Positions 49,605-58,329 of a stretch of 64,000 nt of DNA are shown here, piece by piece. The position numbers were made by a program, and so were the translations under genes. The notes under the pieces are model-generated. The model made no database searches. It was not told the origin of the DNA and saw only the letters and a list, made by a program, of their open reading frames with translations. This stretch comes from Pseudomonas sp. TH41. GTDB taxonomy: Bacteria; Pseudomonadota; Gammaproteobacteria; Pseudomonadales; Pseudomonadaceae. The stretch's first letter is position 1. Each line of letters begins with the position of its first letter. The stretch covers positions 2,872,001-2,936,000 of the forward strand of contig NZ_JAEKFH010000003.1 of the NCBI RefSeq assembly GCF_016650695.1, read 5' to 3'.

Positions 49605-51068
49605 GTGACCGAAGCTTTTATTATCGTTCAAACCGCCGAGCAAGCCGTGGACCGGCTTGCACTCTTGCACAATCGTGCAACCACCGCGCTGAACCAGGCG
49701 CTCAAGCGTTACCTCAAGGACCGTATTGAGCCGGACGCCGAACAGCGTGCGATGTTTCGTTATCCTGAATTGCGTCTGACCTACCATTGCCAGGGCGAAG
49801 TCCCACAGACCACGCGTGCCTACGCCAAGGTTCAGTTGCCGGGGACCTACAGCGTTACCGTCACCCATCCCGCCGCTTTCCGTAAATACCTGCTGGAACA
49901 GCTGGTGCCGTTGATGCATGACTTCACCGTGACGGTCGAAGTGGGCATCAGCCAGCAGAACATTCCTTATCCATATGTGGTTGAACAGGGCGATGAGCTG
50001 GCCGGTTCCGGTGTCACCGCCGCCGTGCTGGCGCGGGTGTTCCCGAGTACCGACCTGTCGGCCGCCACCGATGGCATTGCCGATGGTTTGTACGATTGGG
50101 AAAACACCGATCCGCTGCCGCTGGCGTTGTTCGATGCGGCCCGGGTGGACTTCTCGCTACGCCGACTGGTGCATTACACCGGCAGCGACTGGCGCCATGT
50201 ACAGCCGTGGATTCTGCTGACCAACTACCACCGTTATGTCGACCAGTTCATCGTCCATGGCCTGGAGCAGTTGCGCAGTGATCCGCGTTTCGTGCGGATG
50301 GTGTTGCCGGGCAACGTGATCATCGAAAAGAGCATGGATCACGGCGAAGCCTCGGCGATTGCCGCGGGCGTGGTTTGGCATCGCTACCAGATGCCGGCCT
50401 ATCACCTGATTGCCAGCGACGGCCATGGCGTGACCCTGGTGAACATCGGCGTCGGCCCGTCCAACGCTAAAAACATCACTGACCATTTGGCGGTACTGCG
50501 CCCGCATTGCTGGCTGATGATTGGCCACTGTGGTGGCTTGCGTCAGTCGCAGACCATTGGCGACTACGTATTGGCTCACGCCTACATGCGCCGCGACGGG
50601 ATTCTTGACCGGGTCGTGCCGCCGAACATTCCGATTCCGGCCCTGGCCGAAGTGCAGATGGCGTTGCAGCAAGCGGCGGCCAACATCACCGGCGAGAAGG
50701 GCGATGAGCTGAAGAAACGCCTGCGCACCGGCACCGTGCTGACCTACGACGACCGTAACTGGGAGCTGCGTTGGGCTCAGGAACGTCCGTTGATCAACTT
50801 GTCCCGCGCTGTCGCGGTGGACATGGAAAGCGGCACCATCGCAGCGCAGGGTTATCGCTTGCGAGTGCCTTACGGCACGCTGCTCTGTGTCTCGGACAAA
50901 CCCTTGCACAGCGAAATCAAGCTGCCGGGCTCGGCCAACGCCTTCTATGAACGCGCGGTCAGCCAGCACTTGAAGATCGGTATCGAGGCGGTGGATCTGT
51001 TGCGCACCGAACTCAACTCGCTGCACTCGCGCAAATTGCGCAGCTTCGACGAGCCGCCGTTCCGCTAA
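49605..51068 (+). CDS. amn: AMP nucleosidase
   Basis: 487 residues from GTG 49605. Splits AMP into adenine and ribose 5-phosphate. N-terminal AMN domain, then the phosphorylase fold with DYVLAHAYMRRDGILD and VAVDMESGTIAAQGYR. GTG 49605 lies eight bases after AGGA and begins VTEAFIIVQTAEQA, giving the family length; the open frame extends 33 codons further up but without homologous character. Confidence 0.92.
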   Translation: MTEAFIIVQTAEQAVDRLALLHNRATTALNQALKRYLKDRIEPDAEQRAMFRYPELRLTYHCQGEVPQTTRAYAKVQLPGTYSVTVTHPAAFRKYLLEQLVPLMHDFTVTVEVGISQQNIPYPYVVEQGDELAGSGVTAAVLARVFPSTDLSAATDGIADGLYDWENTDPLPLALFDAARVDFSLRRLVHYTGSDWRHVQPWILLTNYHRYVDQFIVHGLEQLRSDPRFVRMVLPGNVIIEKSMDHGEASAIAAGVVWHRYQMPAYHLIASDGHGVTLVNIGVGPSNAKNITDHLAVLRPHCWLMIGHCGGLRQSQTIGDYVLAHAYMRRDGILDRVVPPNIPIPALAEVQMALQQAAANITGEKGDELKKRLRTGTVLTYDDRNWELRWAQERPLINLSRAVAVDMESGTIAAQGYRLRVPYGTLLCVSDKPLHSEIKLPGSANAFYERAVSQHLKIGIEAVDLLRTELNSLHSRKLRSFDEPPFR

Positions 51069-51136
51069 CAGGCATGGTTATTTAACGGTCGGGGTACTAG
51101 CATTGGCAGCCCTGACCGTTAGATGTTCTTTTCGCC

Positions 51137-51778
51137 ATGTCCCGTCCCCAACGTCCCGTTTCCCGCCGCCCTGGCGCGAAGCCTGCGCCATCGTCCTCAG
51201 CCCCGCGTCGCGTTGCCAAAGCGCCGCCGGCCGAGCCGAAGCTGATTCTGTTCAACAAACCGTTCGATGTGCTGACGCAATTCAGCGATGGCGAAGGGCG
51301 GGCGACGCTCAAGGACTATATCGAGATTCCGGGGATTTACCCGGCAGGACGGCTGGACCGTGACAGCGAAGGGTTGTTGCTGTTGACCAACGACGGCCAG
51401 CTTCAAGCGCGGATCGCCGACCCGAAACACAAACTGGCCAAGACTTATTGGGTGCAGGTGGAAGGCGAGCCGAGCGCCGAGCAGTTGCAGCGCTTGCGCG
51501 ATGGCGTCGAGCTGAACGACGGCATGACCTTGCCCGCTGAGGCGCGGCAGTTGGATGAGCCTGAATTATGGCCACGCAACCCGCCGGTGCGCTTTCGCAA
51601 AAGCGTGCCGACCCATTGGCTGGAGCTGGTGATTCGCGAGGGACGCAACCGTCAGGTGCGGCGCATGACCGCTGCGGTCGGCTTGCCGACGCTGCGGCTG
51701 GTGCGGGTCAGAATCGGCGACTGGACGATCGAAGGGCTCGATCAAGGCCAGTGGAAGGAAGTCCCGGCGCGTTTATGA
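51137..51778 (+). CDS. rluE: RluE-type 23S rRNA pseudouridine synthase
   Basis: 213 residues. Catalytic Asp74 in [18 protein letters not shown], and [16 protein letters not shown]. The first 33 residues are a basic, Pro/Ala/Ser-rich tail. RluE modifies U2457 of 23S rRNA. Its end overlaps the convergent gene by six bases. Confidence 0.9.
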   Translation: MSRPQRPVSRRPGAKPAPSSSAPRRVAKAPPAEPKLILFNKPFDVLTQFSDGEGRATLKDYIEIPGIYPAGRLDRDSEGLLLLTNDGQLQARIADPKHKLAKTYWVQVEGEPSAEQLQRLRDGVELNDGMTLPAEARQLDEPELWPRNPPVRFRKSVPTHWLELVIREGRNRQVRRMTAAVGLPTLRLVRVRIGDWTIEGLDQGQWKEVPARL

Positions 51779-51979
51779 GCCGCTTTCGATGTACGCGATC
51801 ACCACGCTTTTGACGATGAACGCGAAAATTCCCAGGCCCAGCACGAAGAACAGAATGAGCGTGCCGAACTTGCCGGCCTTGGACTTCTTCGCCAGATCCC
51901 AGACGATGAAGCCCATGAAAATGATCAGGATGGTGACCAGGCCGGTCATCATCCACTCTTCAAATACTGCAGGATCCAT
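51773..51979 (-). CDS. DUF2788 small membrane protein
   Basis: 68 residues with two membrane helices (about 12-29 and 38-63), separated by the basic loop [10 protein letters not shown]. Matches DUF2788 by eye. GGAG lies seven bases before the ATG. Function unknown. Confidence 0.82.
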   Translation of the reverse strand: MDPAVFEEWMMTGLVTILIIFMGFIVWDLAKKSKAGKFGTLILFFVLGLGIFAFIVKSVVIAYIESGS

Positions 51980-52098
51980 CGAACATCTCCAGCGCGGGCG
52001 GGGCTAAAAAGGGCGGGTCGAGTATACGCCATGGGGGAATGGCGGAGCATTGACCTGCGTCGGTGTGACGCGGTCATTCATCGCCTGTGCCGGCCCTT

Positions 52099-52247
52099 GT
52101 AGGAGCTGTAGGAGCTGGTAGGAGCTGTCGAGTGAAACGAGGCTGCGATCTTTTGATCTTGTTTCTTAAAAAGCAAAATCAAAAGATCGCAGCCTCGTTT
52201 CACTCGACAGCTCCTACCAGCTCCTACCAGCTCCTACAGCTCCTACA
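52099..52247. repeat. Expanded REP palindrome with tandem GTAGGAGCTG units
   Basis: Core arms 52117-52157 and 52178-52218 are 41 bp, perfect. Outside the core the ten-base unit GTAGGAGCTG is repeated: three copies in all on the left, four on the right. Between the DUF2788/rluE pair and the Lrp gene. Confidence 0.9.
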
Positions 52248-52256
52248 GAAGTGGGC

Positions 52257-52736
52257 TCAGTTGCGCAGGTGGGTGAGGGGCAGTTCGGTGCTGTTGAGCA
52301 CCTGGTTCAACACAAAACTGGAGCGCACGCTCGTCACCCCTTCAATCCGGGTCAAATGCCCCAGCAGCAGTTTCTGATAGTGGTCCATGTCCGGCACCAC
52401 CACCTTGAGTTGATAGTCGGCATCCATCCCCGTCACCAAGCTGCATTCCAGCACTTGCGGCAGCGTGCGAATGGCCGCTTCAAAGTTCTCGAACCGCTCC
52501 GGCGTATGTCGGTCCATGCCGATCAGTACGTAGGCCGTCAGGCTCAAACCGAGCATTTTGCGGTCCAGCAGGGCGACCTGACGGGTGATGTAGCCGTCAT
52601 CTTCCAATTGCTTGACCCGCCGCGAGCACGGCGAGGGGGACAGGCCGATGCGTTCGGCCAGCTCCTGGTTGGAGATGCGCGCGTCACGCTGCAATTCCGC
52701 CAAAATGCTCAGGTCGTATCGGTCGAGTTTGCTCAT
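52257..52736 (-). CDS. Lrp/AsnC-family transcription regulator
   Basis: 159 residues. N-terminal helix-turn-helix (ISNQELAERIGLSPSPCSRRVKQLE, residues about 22-46) and C-terminal RAM ligand-binding domain (about 70-150). Probably an octameric amino-acid-responsive regulator; target unknown. Synteny PA3965. Three ATTGC-type sites lie just upstream (separate entry). ATG 52736 is used; a TTG one codon earlier exists. Confidence 0.9.
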   Translation of the reverse strand: MSKLDRYDLSILAELQRDARISNQELAERIGLSPSPCSRRVKQLEDDGYITRQVALLDRKMLGLSLTAYVLIGMDRHTPERFENFEAAIRTLPQVLECSLVTGMDADYQLKVVVPDMDHYQKLLLGHLTRIEGVTSVRSSFVLNQVLNSTELPLTHLRN

Positions 52737-52758
52737 CAATCAGGCCTTTGTCATAACT

Positions 52759-52827
52759 ATTGCGGAAGATTATCTATCCAGGGTTAAAAATTGCGCAAGT
52801 GATGTTTATTTGAGCAATCTTCGCAAT
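52759..52827. promoter_or_regulatory. Candidate Lrp-type operator cluster
   Basis: ATTGCGGAAGATT (52759-52771) is the near mirror of AATCTTCGCAAT (52816-52827), with the palindrome TTGCGCAA (52791-52798) between. Repeated AT-rich TTGC/GCAA half-sites just upstream of an Lrp/AsnC gene suggest autoregulation and control of the rightward transcript. Confidence 0.4.
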
Positions 52828-52854
52828 CCTCTGCCGGCGCCGCGAGCCTATTCT

Positions 52855-53052
52855 TATTACCAGAATCACTGCTCGGACAAACAGTCCACAGCGGCTCGCC
52901 CAATCAGGCCAGCTGCGGTCGCCACTCCCCACAGGGGATGAGCCGGCCCCCGAGCTACACACTGTCCAGAAGACGGCGTGAGGTGAGCCGACGTCATAAG
53001 CGTCGAGCACGGACGAAGTTCTCAAGGGGAGGCCGACGGGTCTCCCCTTTTT
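52855..53052 (+). ncRNA. Candidate small RNA or leader
   Basis: About 200 nt without a credible reading frame, ending in a strong terminator and standing between the Lrp gene and a secreted-protein gene. GC-rich, with several possible stems. A weak -10 (TATTCT, 52849-52854) precedes it. I cannot match it to a known Pseudomonas RNA. The 5' end is a guess. Confidence 0.35.
53024..53052 (+). terminator. Rho-independent terminator, no gene before it
   Basis: Stem AAGGGGAG / CTCCCCTT with a ten-base loop and TTTTT at 53048-53052. The nearest plus-strand gene upstream is rluE, 1.2 kb away, so it should end a shorter transcript, or attenuate the gene at 53173. Confidence 0.8.
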
Positions 53053-53172
53053 CTTGCCTGGAATTTCTCGCCAGTCCTCAATAAATAAGTTGCGCGACTG
53101 ATAACCTGTTGCAGAACCGGCCTGCACTTTCCCAGTCTTACGTACAGGCCCTAACCCACAGTGAGGAAAAGC

Positions 53173-54246
53173 ATGAAGTCGCGCATCTGGCGTTTGGCCG
53201 GTGTTGGTTTGCTGTGTGTAAGTGTCACTGCTCAAACGCTGGCCGATGAACCGCAAAACCGTGGCCCTGAGGGCGGGCAACACGGGTCGGAGGGCCATGA
53301 GGGAAACAATCAGGGCCATCAGGGAAACAATCAGGGCCATGGCGGCAACAATCAGCCGCGCCCGCAAAATAATCAGCCTGCTCAAAACAATCAACCGCGT
53401 GTGCAGAACAACGATGGCAATCGAGGTGACAACAACCGTCAGTTCGAGCACAACGGCCAGAATCAGAATGGGCAAAACCACGCGCAGCACGACTACAACA
53501 ATCCGGTCCGGCCGCCACCACCGCCGCCGAAGCTGCCGGCCAATGACCTGCCGATCCAGGGCCGGCCCGACACGGTGCGCCAGACCCAGCAGCCGCAGCG
53601 TGGCTACTATCAGGACGTTCCGCGGCGCAACGATAACAACCCGCACTGGCAAAACGGTGGTCAGGCTTCACACCCCGACGATCATCGGTGGGCAGGGCGT
53701 CCGGAGGGGCATGGCAATGGCTGGGGCCCCGGCCCGCAGTACCGTCCCGGTCATATGATCGATCGCTTCCCGGACCGTGAATTCCGCGTGCCTTATCGAG
53801 GTCAGGATTACTTCTACTCCGGTGGCTACTGGTATCGCCCGCAGGGCCCACGCTATGTGGTGGTGCAGCCGCCTCGCGGAATTCGTGTCAGCTACTTGCC
53901 CGATTACGCGCGTGAAGTGTGGATCGGCGGTGCGCTGTTGTTCCTGGCGGCGGGTTCGTATTACGCCTATCAGGAAAGCACTCAGGATTACGTCGTGGTT
54001 GAACCGCCCGTGCAACAGGCGCCGCAACCGACCAGCAATGGCTATGACGTGGAGGCTTATCCAGCCAACGGCCAGTCGCCCGAGCAGATCAATCAGGACG
54101 GTTACGAGTGCTATCAATACGCAGTACAGCAGAGTGGCTTTGATCCACGAACGGCCACCTATCAACCGGACCCGTCGGTGGTGCAAGCCTACCGCCAGGC
54201 CCAGGGCAACTGCCTGAGCAGTCGCGGTTATCAGGTTTCTTTCTGA
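53173..54246 (+). CDS. Secreted low-complexity protein, DUF6515-like
   Basis: 357 residues. Signal peptide ending QTLADEP. Residues about 25-110 are Gly/Asn/Gln/His-rich with repeated GNNQGH units, then a PPPPPP tract and a His/Pro-rich region. The C-terminal third has DYFYSGGYWYRPQGPRYVVV, a hydrophobic EVWIGGALLFLAAGSYYAY helix and a domain with two Cys. GAGGAAAAGC precedes the ATG. Probably periplasmic or outer-membrane; function unknown. It overlaps the convergent metal transporter by 16 bases. Confidence 0.8.
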   Translation: MKSRIWRLAGVGLLCVSVTAQTLADEPQNRGPEGGQHGSEGHEGNNQGHQGNNQGHGGNNQPRPQNNQPAQNNQPRVQNNDGNRGDNNRQFEHNGQNQNGQNHAQHDYNNPVRPPPPPPKLPANDLPIQGRPDTVRQTQQPQRGYYQDVPRRNDNNPHWQNGGQASHPDDHRWAGRPEGHGNGWGPGPQYRPGHMIDRFPDREFRVPYRGQDYFYSGGYWYRPQGPRYVVVQPPRGIRVSYLPDYAREVWIGGALLFLAAGSYYAYQESTQDYVVVEPPVQQAPQPTSNGYDVEAYPANGQSPEQINQDGYECYQYAVQQSGFDPRTATYQPDPSVVQAYRQAQGNCLSSRGYQVSF

Positions 54247-55136
54247 GCCCTGGCGGGCAGTACCACTTCCCGCGGGTCGGCGTGCACCAGCACTTCGGCT
54301 CGCGGGTAGGCGGCGTGAATCGCATCGGCGGCTTGATCGCTGATGGCGTGAGCGACTGACAGGGTGAGGTTTCCCGGTAACTCCAGATGCAATTGCACGA
54401 ACCACTGGTTGCCGGAAATTCGCGTGCGCAGGTCATGCGCGCCCAACACCCCAGGTACACCGCACGCCAGTTCAAGCATGTGCTGGCTGACATCCGGCGG
54501 CAGTTCTTCATCCATCAGCACCGTAAAACTTTCCCGGGCGATTTGAATCGCGCTCCACAAAATGTAGACCGCGATCCCCAGACCAAACCACGCATCCACC
54601 TGGTTCCAGCCAAACCCCGCCAATATCAGCGCCACGAGGATGCTGCCATTGAGCAGCATGTCCGAGCGGTAATGCAGCGAGTCGGCGCGCACCGCGTTCG
54701 AGCCGGTGGCCTTGACCACCCGATGTTGCAACGTCAGCAACGCCAGCGTCAGCACCAGGGAGAACACAATCACCCCGATGCTGATCCACGGTGCGCCCAC
54801 GGGCTCCGGATGCTTCAACCGGTCAAACGCCTGCAAGGCAATCAACACCGCACTGCCGCCAATGAACAGCGCCTGAGCCATGCCGGCCAGTGATTCGGCC
54901 TTGCCATGCCCGTAACGGTGATCGTCATCGGCGGGGCGCAAGGCGTAATGCACCGCCAGCAAATTAAGCAGCGATGTCACGCCATCGAGTACCGAGTCAG
55001 TCAACCCGGCGAGCATGCTCACCGAACCGCTCAACCACCAGGCGATGGCTTTGGCGACGATCAGCGTACAGGCCACCGCCACCGAGGCACGGGTTGCCAG
55101 CCGCAGCAGGCGGGCGTGTTCGACGCTTGTGATCAT
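54231..55136 (-). CDS. CDF-family divalent metal exporter
   Basis: 301 residues, FieF/YiiP type: six membrane helices and a cytoplasmic ferredoxin-like domain. The transport-site residues Asp47, Asp51 (LTDSVLDG), His155 and Asp159 (HYRSD) match the DD-HD site of YiiP, which favours Zn/Fe efflux by proton exchange. Synteny PA3963. Confidence 0.92.
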   Translation of the reverse strand: MITSVEHARLLRLATRASVAVACTLIVAKAIAWWLSGSVSMLAGLTDSVLDGVTSLLNLLAVHYALRPADDDHRYGHGKAESLAGMAQALFIGGSAVLIALQAFDRLKHPEPVGAPWISIGVIVFSLVLTLALLTLQHRVVKATGSNAVRADSLHYRSDMLLNGSILVALILAGFGWNQVDAWFGLGIAVYILWSAIQIARESFTVLMDEELPPDVSQHMLELACGVPGVLGAHDLRTRISGNQWFVQLHLELPGNLTLSVAHAISDQAADAIHAAYPRAEVLVHADPREVVLPARAQKET

Positions 55137-55180
55137 AGGTACGGCTTTTCCTTTTTTAAGCGGCCCTTCACGTGCACGGA

Positions 55181-55600
55181 TTACGCGGCAGGTTGCAAGC
55201 CGAACATGGCCAGTTGCTGAGGGCTGCCCTTGTGTTGGATCAGGCGCGGGTCATCCAGCGGGAATCGACGACCCAGTTCAGTTTCGAGAATAGTCTGCAA
55301 TTTTTGGGTATCGACCTTGCCGTCGGCGCCGATGGCGTCCTTGAGTTTTTCCGGGGCTACCTGGGCGGTCTTGCCCGGTTCGAAATAAATCGCCCCAGTG
55401 GCGAAGTCCACGGCAAACGCGATCAGGCCTGGGATGATATAGAACAGCAGCCCCACCGCATCGAGGGCGGCGATGGCCGGGTCGATCTTGCCGTCAATCT
55501 GGCCGCGGCGATCCGGGTAGAAAATCGATCCGCAAGCGGTCACTTGGGTCAGCAGGGTTGCCACCAAGACACCGCCAATCAGGCGAAAGGGAACACGCAT
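55181..55600 (-). CDS. Small lipoprotein of unknown function
   Basis: 139 residues. Lipobox VTAC (Cys23), then a segment FYIIPGLIAFAVDFATGAIYF that looks membrane-associated and a helical, charged tail. GGAG precedes the ATG. Similar to PA3962; such proteins are at times labelled polyribonucleotide nucleotidyltransferase, for which I see no support. Confidence 0.8.
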   Translation of the reverse strand: MRVPFRLIGGVLVATLLTQVTACGSIFYPDRRGQIDGKIDPAIAALDAVGLLFYIIPGLIAFAVDFATGAIYFEPGKTAQVAPEKLKDAIGADGKVDTQKLQTILETELGRRFPLDDPRLIQHKGSPQQLAMFGLQPAA

Positions 55601-55710
55601 ATGAAATCTCCTGAGTCATTTGGAAAACGTAGCGTCGTCGATATGAATTAGGACCGCAACGAGCGACAAGCAGTTCGCCGTTATACTCGCGCCTCTGTTT
55701 GGGAGCCAGC

Positions 55711-58227
55711 ATGATTTCTTTGCCGATTGATGAAGTTTTACCCGCCCTGCGTGAAGCCTTGGCTACACGCCACGAAGCCGTGCTTGAAGCACCGCCCGGC
55801 GCGGGTAAAACCACCCGTGTGCCCTTGGCCTTGCTCAACGAGCCGTGGCTGGCGGGACAAACCATCCTGATGCTCGAACCGCGCCGGTTGGCAGCGCGGG
55901 CGGCGGCGGAACGTCTGGCCAGTGAACTGGGCGAGAAGGTCGGTGAAACCGTCGGTTATCGCATTCGCCTCGACAGCAAAGTCGGCCCCAAAACGCGTAT
56001 CGAAGTGGTCACCGAAGGTATCCTCACCCGGCGCTTGCAGGATGACCCGGCGCTGGAAGGCGTCGGTCTGCTGATCTTCGACGAGTTCCATGAGCGTAGT
56101 CTCGACGCCGACCTGGCGTTGGCCCTGAGTTTGAACGGCCGGGAGCTGTTCCGAGACGATCAACCGCTGAAAATTCTATTGATGTCTGCAACCCTGGAAG
56201 GCGAACGCCTGGCCGGGTTGCTCGATGACGCGCCGATCCTGCGCAGTGAAGGGCGCATGTACCCGGTGCAGATGCGTTGGAGCCGACCGTTCCAGCCGGG
56301 TGAATTCATCGAGCCTCGTGTGGTGCAGACCGTTCTCGACGCCTTGAATGACGAAACCGGCAGCCTTCTGGTCTTTCTGCCGGGGCAGGCGGAAATCCGT
56401 CGAGTTCATCAACAACTGGCCGATGCTCTGGGCGAGAGCTCACAGGTGTTGCTCTGCCCATTGCATGGCGAACTGGACCTGGCCGCGCAGCGTGCGGCGA
56501 TTGATCCGGCGCCTGTCGGCAAACGCAAAGTGGTGCTGGCGACCAACATCGCCGAGACCAGCCTGACCATCGACGGTGTGCGCGTGGTGATCGATGCCGG
56601 GTTGGCGCGAGTGCCGCGTTTCGATCCGGGCAGCGGCATGACCCGGCTCGACACCCAGCGCATTTCCCGCGCCAGCGCCACACAGCGCGCCGGCCGGGCC
56701 GGGCGCCTGGAGCCGGGCGTGTGTTATCGCTTGTGGTCGCAGGATCAGCACGAGCAATTGGCGGCTTACGCCAGTGCGGAAATTCTCTCGGCGGACCTTG
56801 CCGGCCTGGCGTTGCAACTCGGGCGTTGGGGCGTGACGCCGGGTCAGTTAGTGTGGCTCGACATTCCGCCAGCGGCGGCTTATGCACAGGCTCAGGATCT
56901 GCTTGATCGACTGGGCGCCCTGGACGGCGAAGCGCTGACCCGTCACGGTCAGGCCATGGCCGAACTGCCGGCGCATCCGCGCATCGCGCATTTGCTGTTG
57001 CGCGGTCAGGCACTTGGCCTGGCAGACATGGCCTGCGACGTCGCGGCACTGCTGGGGGAGCGCGATATTTTGCGCGGTGCCGGGGCTGACTTGCACAGTC
57101 GACTGGTGTTGTTGTCCGGCGAAGAGCGCGCTGCCCGTGGCGCTCAGGGCGGCGTGCAACGGGCCCGGCAACTGGCGCGACAGTATCGCGGTTACCTGCG
57201 CGGCAAAGCGTCGGAGCCCGTCAGCGATCCGGATCATCCGCGTTGGCTCGGCGCGCTGCTGGCGCTGGCCTATCCGGACCGAGTTGCCCAACAACGTCGG
57301 GCCGGTGGCGCGGAATATCGCCTGGCTAACGGTCGCGCAGCGCTGTTCGCCGACGCCGACAGTCTGATGAAGCAACCGTGGCTGGTGATCGCCGACCTCG
57401 GCAGCCGTCAGGGCCAGCGTGAGGAACGGATTTATCTGGCAGCGGATTTCGATCCGGCGCTGTTCGATTCCGTGCTGTCGGAGCAAGTGCGTTGCGTCGA
57501 TCAACTGGATTGGGACGAACGCGAAGGTGTGTTGCGCGCTGAGCGCCAGCGCAAGGTGGGCGAGTTGATCCTCAGCCGCGAACCGCTGACCGGCCTCGAT
57601 GAAACGGCTCGCAGTCAGGCGCTGGTCAATCTGGTGCGACGCAAGGGGCTGGAGCTGTTGCCATGGACGCCGGAGCTGCGTCAGTGGCAAGCGCGAGTCG
57701 CGTTGTTGCGGCAGTTGGACCTCAGCAGCAAGCCTGAAAGTGAATGGCCGGATGTCAGCGACACCGCACTGCTCAAAAGCCTTGAGCACTGGCTGATGCC
57801 GTATCTGGGGAAAGTCTCGCGACTCAGTCACTTCGCCAACCTGGACCTGTCGAGCATCGTCCATAACCTGTTGCCATGGCCGCTGCCGCAACGGCTCGAC
57901 GAGCTGGCGCCGCACCATTTGAGCGTGCCGTCGGGTTCGTCGATTCGTCTGGATTACAGCGAGCAACCGCCTATTCTGGCGGTGCGTTTGCAAGAGTTGT
58001 TCGGCCTGGCCGAGACGCCGAGGGTTGCCGGCGGCCGCCAGGTGGTGAAGTTGCACCTGCTGTCCCCGGCGCGGCGGCCGGTGCAGGTGACGCAGGACCT
58101 GGCCAACTTCTGGCGCAGTACTTACGCCGAGGTGAAGAAGGATTTGAAAGGGCGGTATCCGAAGCATTACTGGCCGGATGACCCGTTGGTGGCCGAAGCC
58201 ACCGCGCGGATCAAACCCCGTAAATAA
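55711..58227 (+). CDS. hrpB: ATP-dependent RNA helicase HrpB
   Basis: 838 residues. DEAH-type helicase: Walker A PGAGKTT (29-35), DEFH box in IFDEFHERSLDADLAL, SAT and the QRAGRAGRLEPG motif VI, then HA2 and an HrpB C-terminal domain. RNA target unknown. GGGAG stands before ATG 55711. Synteny PA3961. Confidence 0.94.
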   Translation: MISLPIDEVLPALREALATRHEAVLEAPPGAGKTTRVPLALLNEPWLAGQTILMLEPRRLAARAAAERLASELGEKVGETVGYRIRLDSKVGPKTRIEVVTEGILTRRLQDDPALEGVGLLIFDEFHERSLDADLALALSLNGRELFRDDQPLKILLMSATLEGERLAGLLDDAPILRSEGRMYPVQMRWSRPFQPGEFIEPRVVQTVLDALNDETGSLLVFLPGQAEIRRVHQQLADALGESSQVLLCPLHGELDLAAQRAAIDPAPVGKRKVVLATNIAETSLTIDGVRVVIDAGLARVPRFDPGSGMTRLDTQRISRASATQRAGRAGRLEPGVCYRLWSQDQHEQLAAYASAEILSADLAGLALQLGRWGVTPGQLVWLDIPPAAAYAQAQDLLDRLGALDGEALTRHGQAMAELPAHPRIAHLLLRGQALGLADMACDVAALLGERDILRGAGADLHSRLVLLSGEERAARGAQGGVQRARQLARQYRGYLRGKASEPVSDPDHPRWLGALLALAYPDRVAQQRRAGGAEYRLANGRAALFADADSLMKQPWLVIADLGSRQGQREERIYLAADFDPALFDSVLSEQVRCVDQLDWDEREGVLRAERQRKVGELILSREPLTGLDETARSQALVNLVRRKGLELLPWTPELRQWQARVALLRQLDLSSKPESEWPDVSDTALLKSLEHWLMPYLGKVSRLSHFANLDLSSIVHNLLPWPLPQRLDELAPHHLSVPSGSSIRLDYSEQPPILAVRLQELFGLAETPRVAGGRQVVKLHLLSPARRPVQVTQDLANFWRSTYAEVKKDLKGRYPKHYWPDDPLVAEATARIKPRK

Positions 58228-58229
58228 TC

Positions 58230-58329
58230 TGTAGGAGCGAGCTTGCTCGCGATGGACGTGAACGATAACGCGTGCTGTCTGGAAACAAGCGCCGCCTTCA
58301 AGCCCATCGCGAGCAAGCTCGCTCCTACA
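58230..58329. repeat. REP doublet at convergent ends of hrpB and the LysR gene
   Basis: 26-bp perfect arms 58230-58255 and 58304-58329, GTAGGAGCGAGCTTGCTCGC family. The right arm overlaps the last codons of the LysR gene. Confidence 0.88.

Noticed and set aside
52099..52247. Tandem short repeats as a possible CRISPR array
   Set aside because: The ten-base units are contiguous without spacers, belong to a palindrome and have no cas gene near.
55181..55600. Annotation as polyribonucleotide nucleotidyltransferase
   Set aside because: 139-residue lipoprotein without any PNPase domain; the label seems to be a carried-over error.
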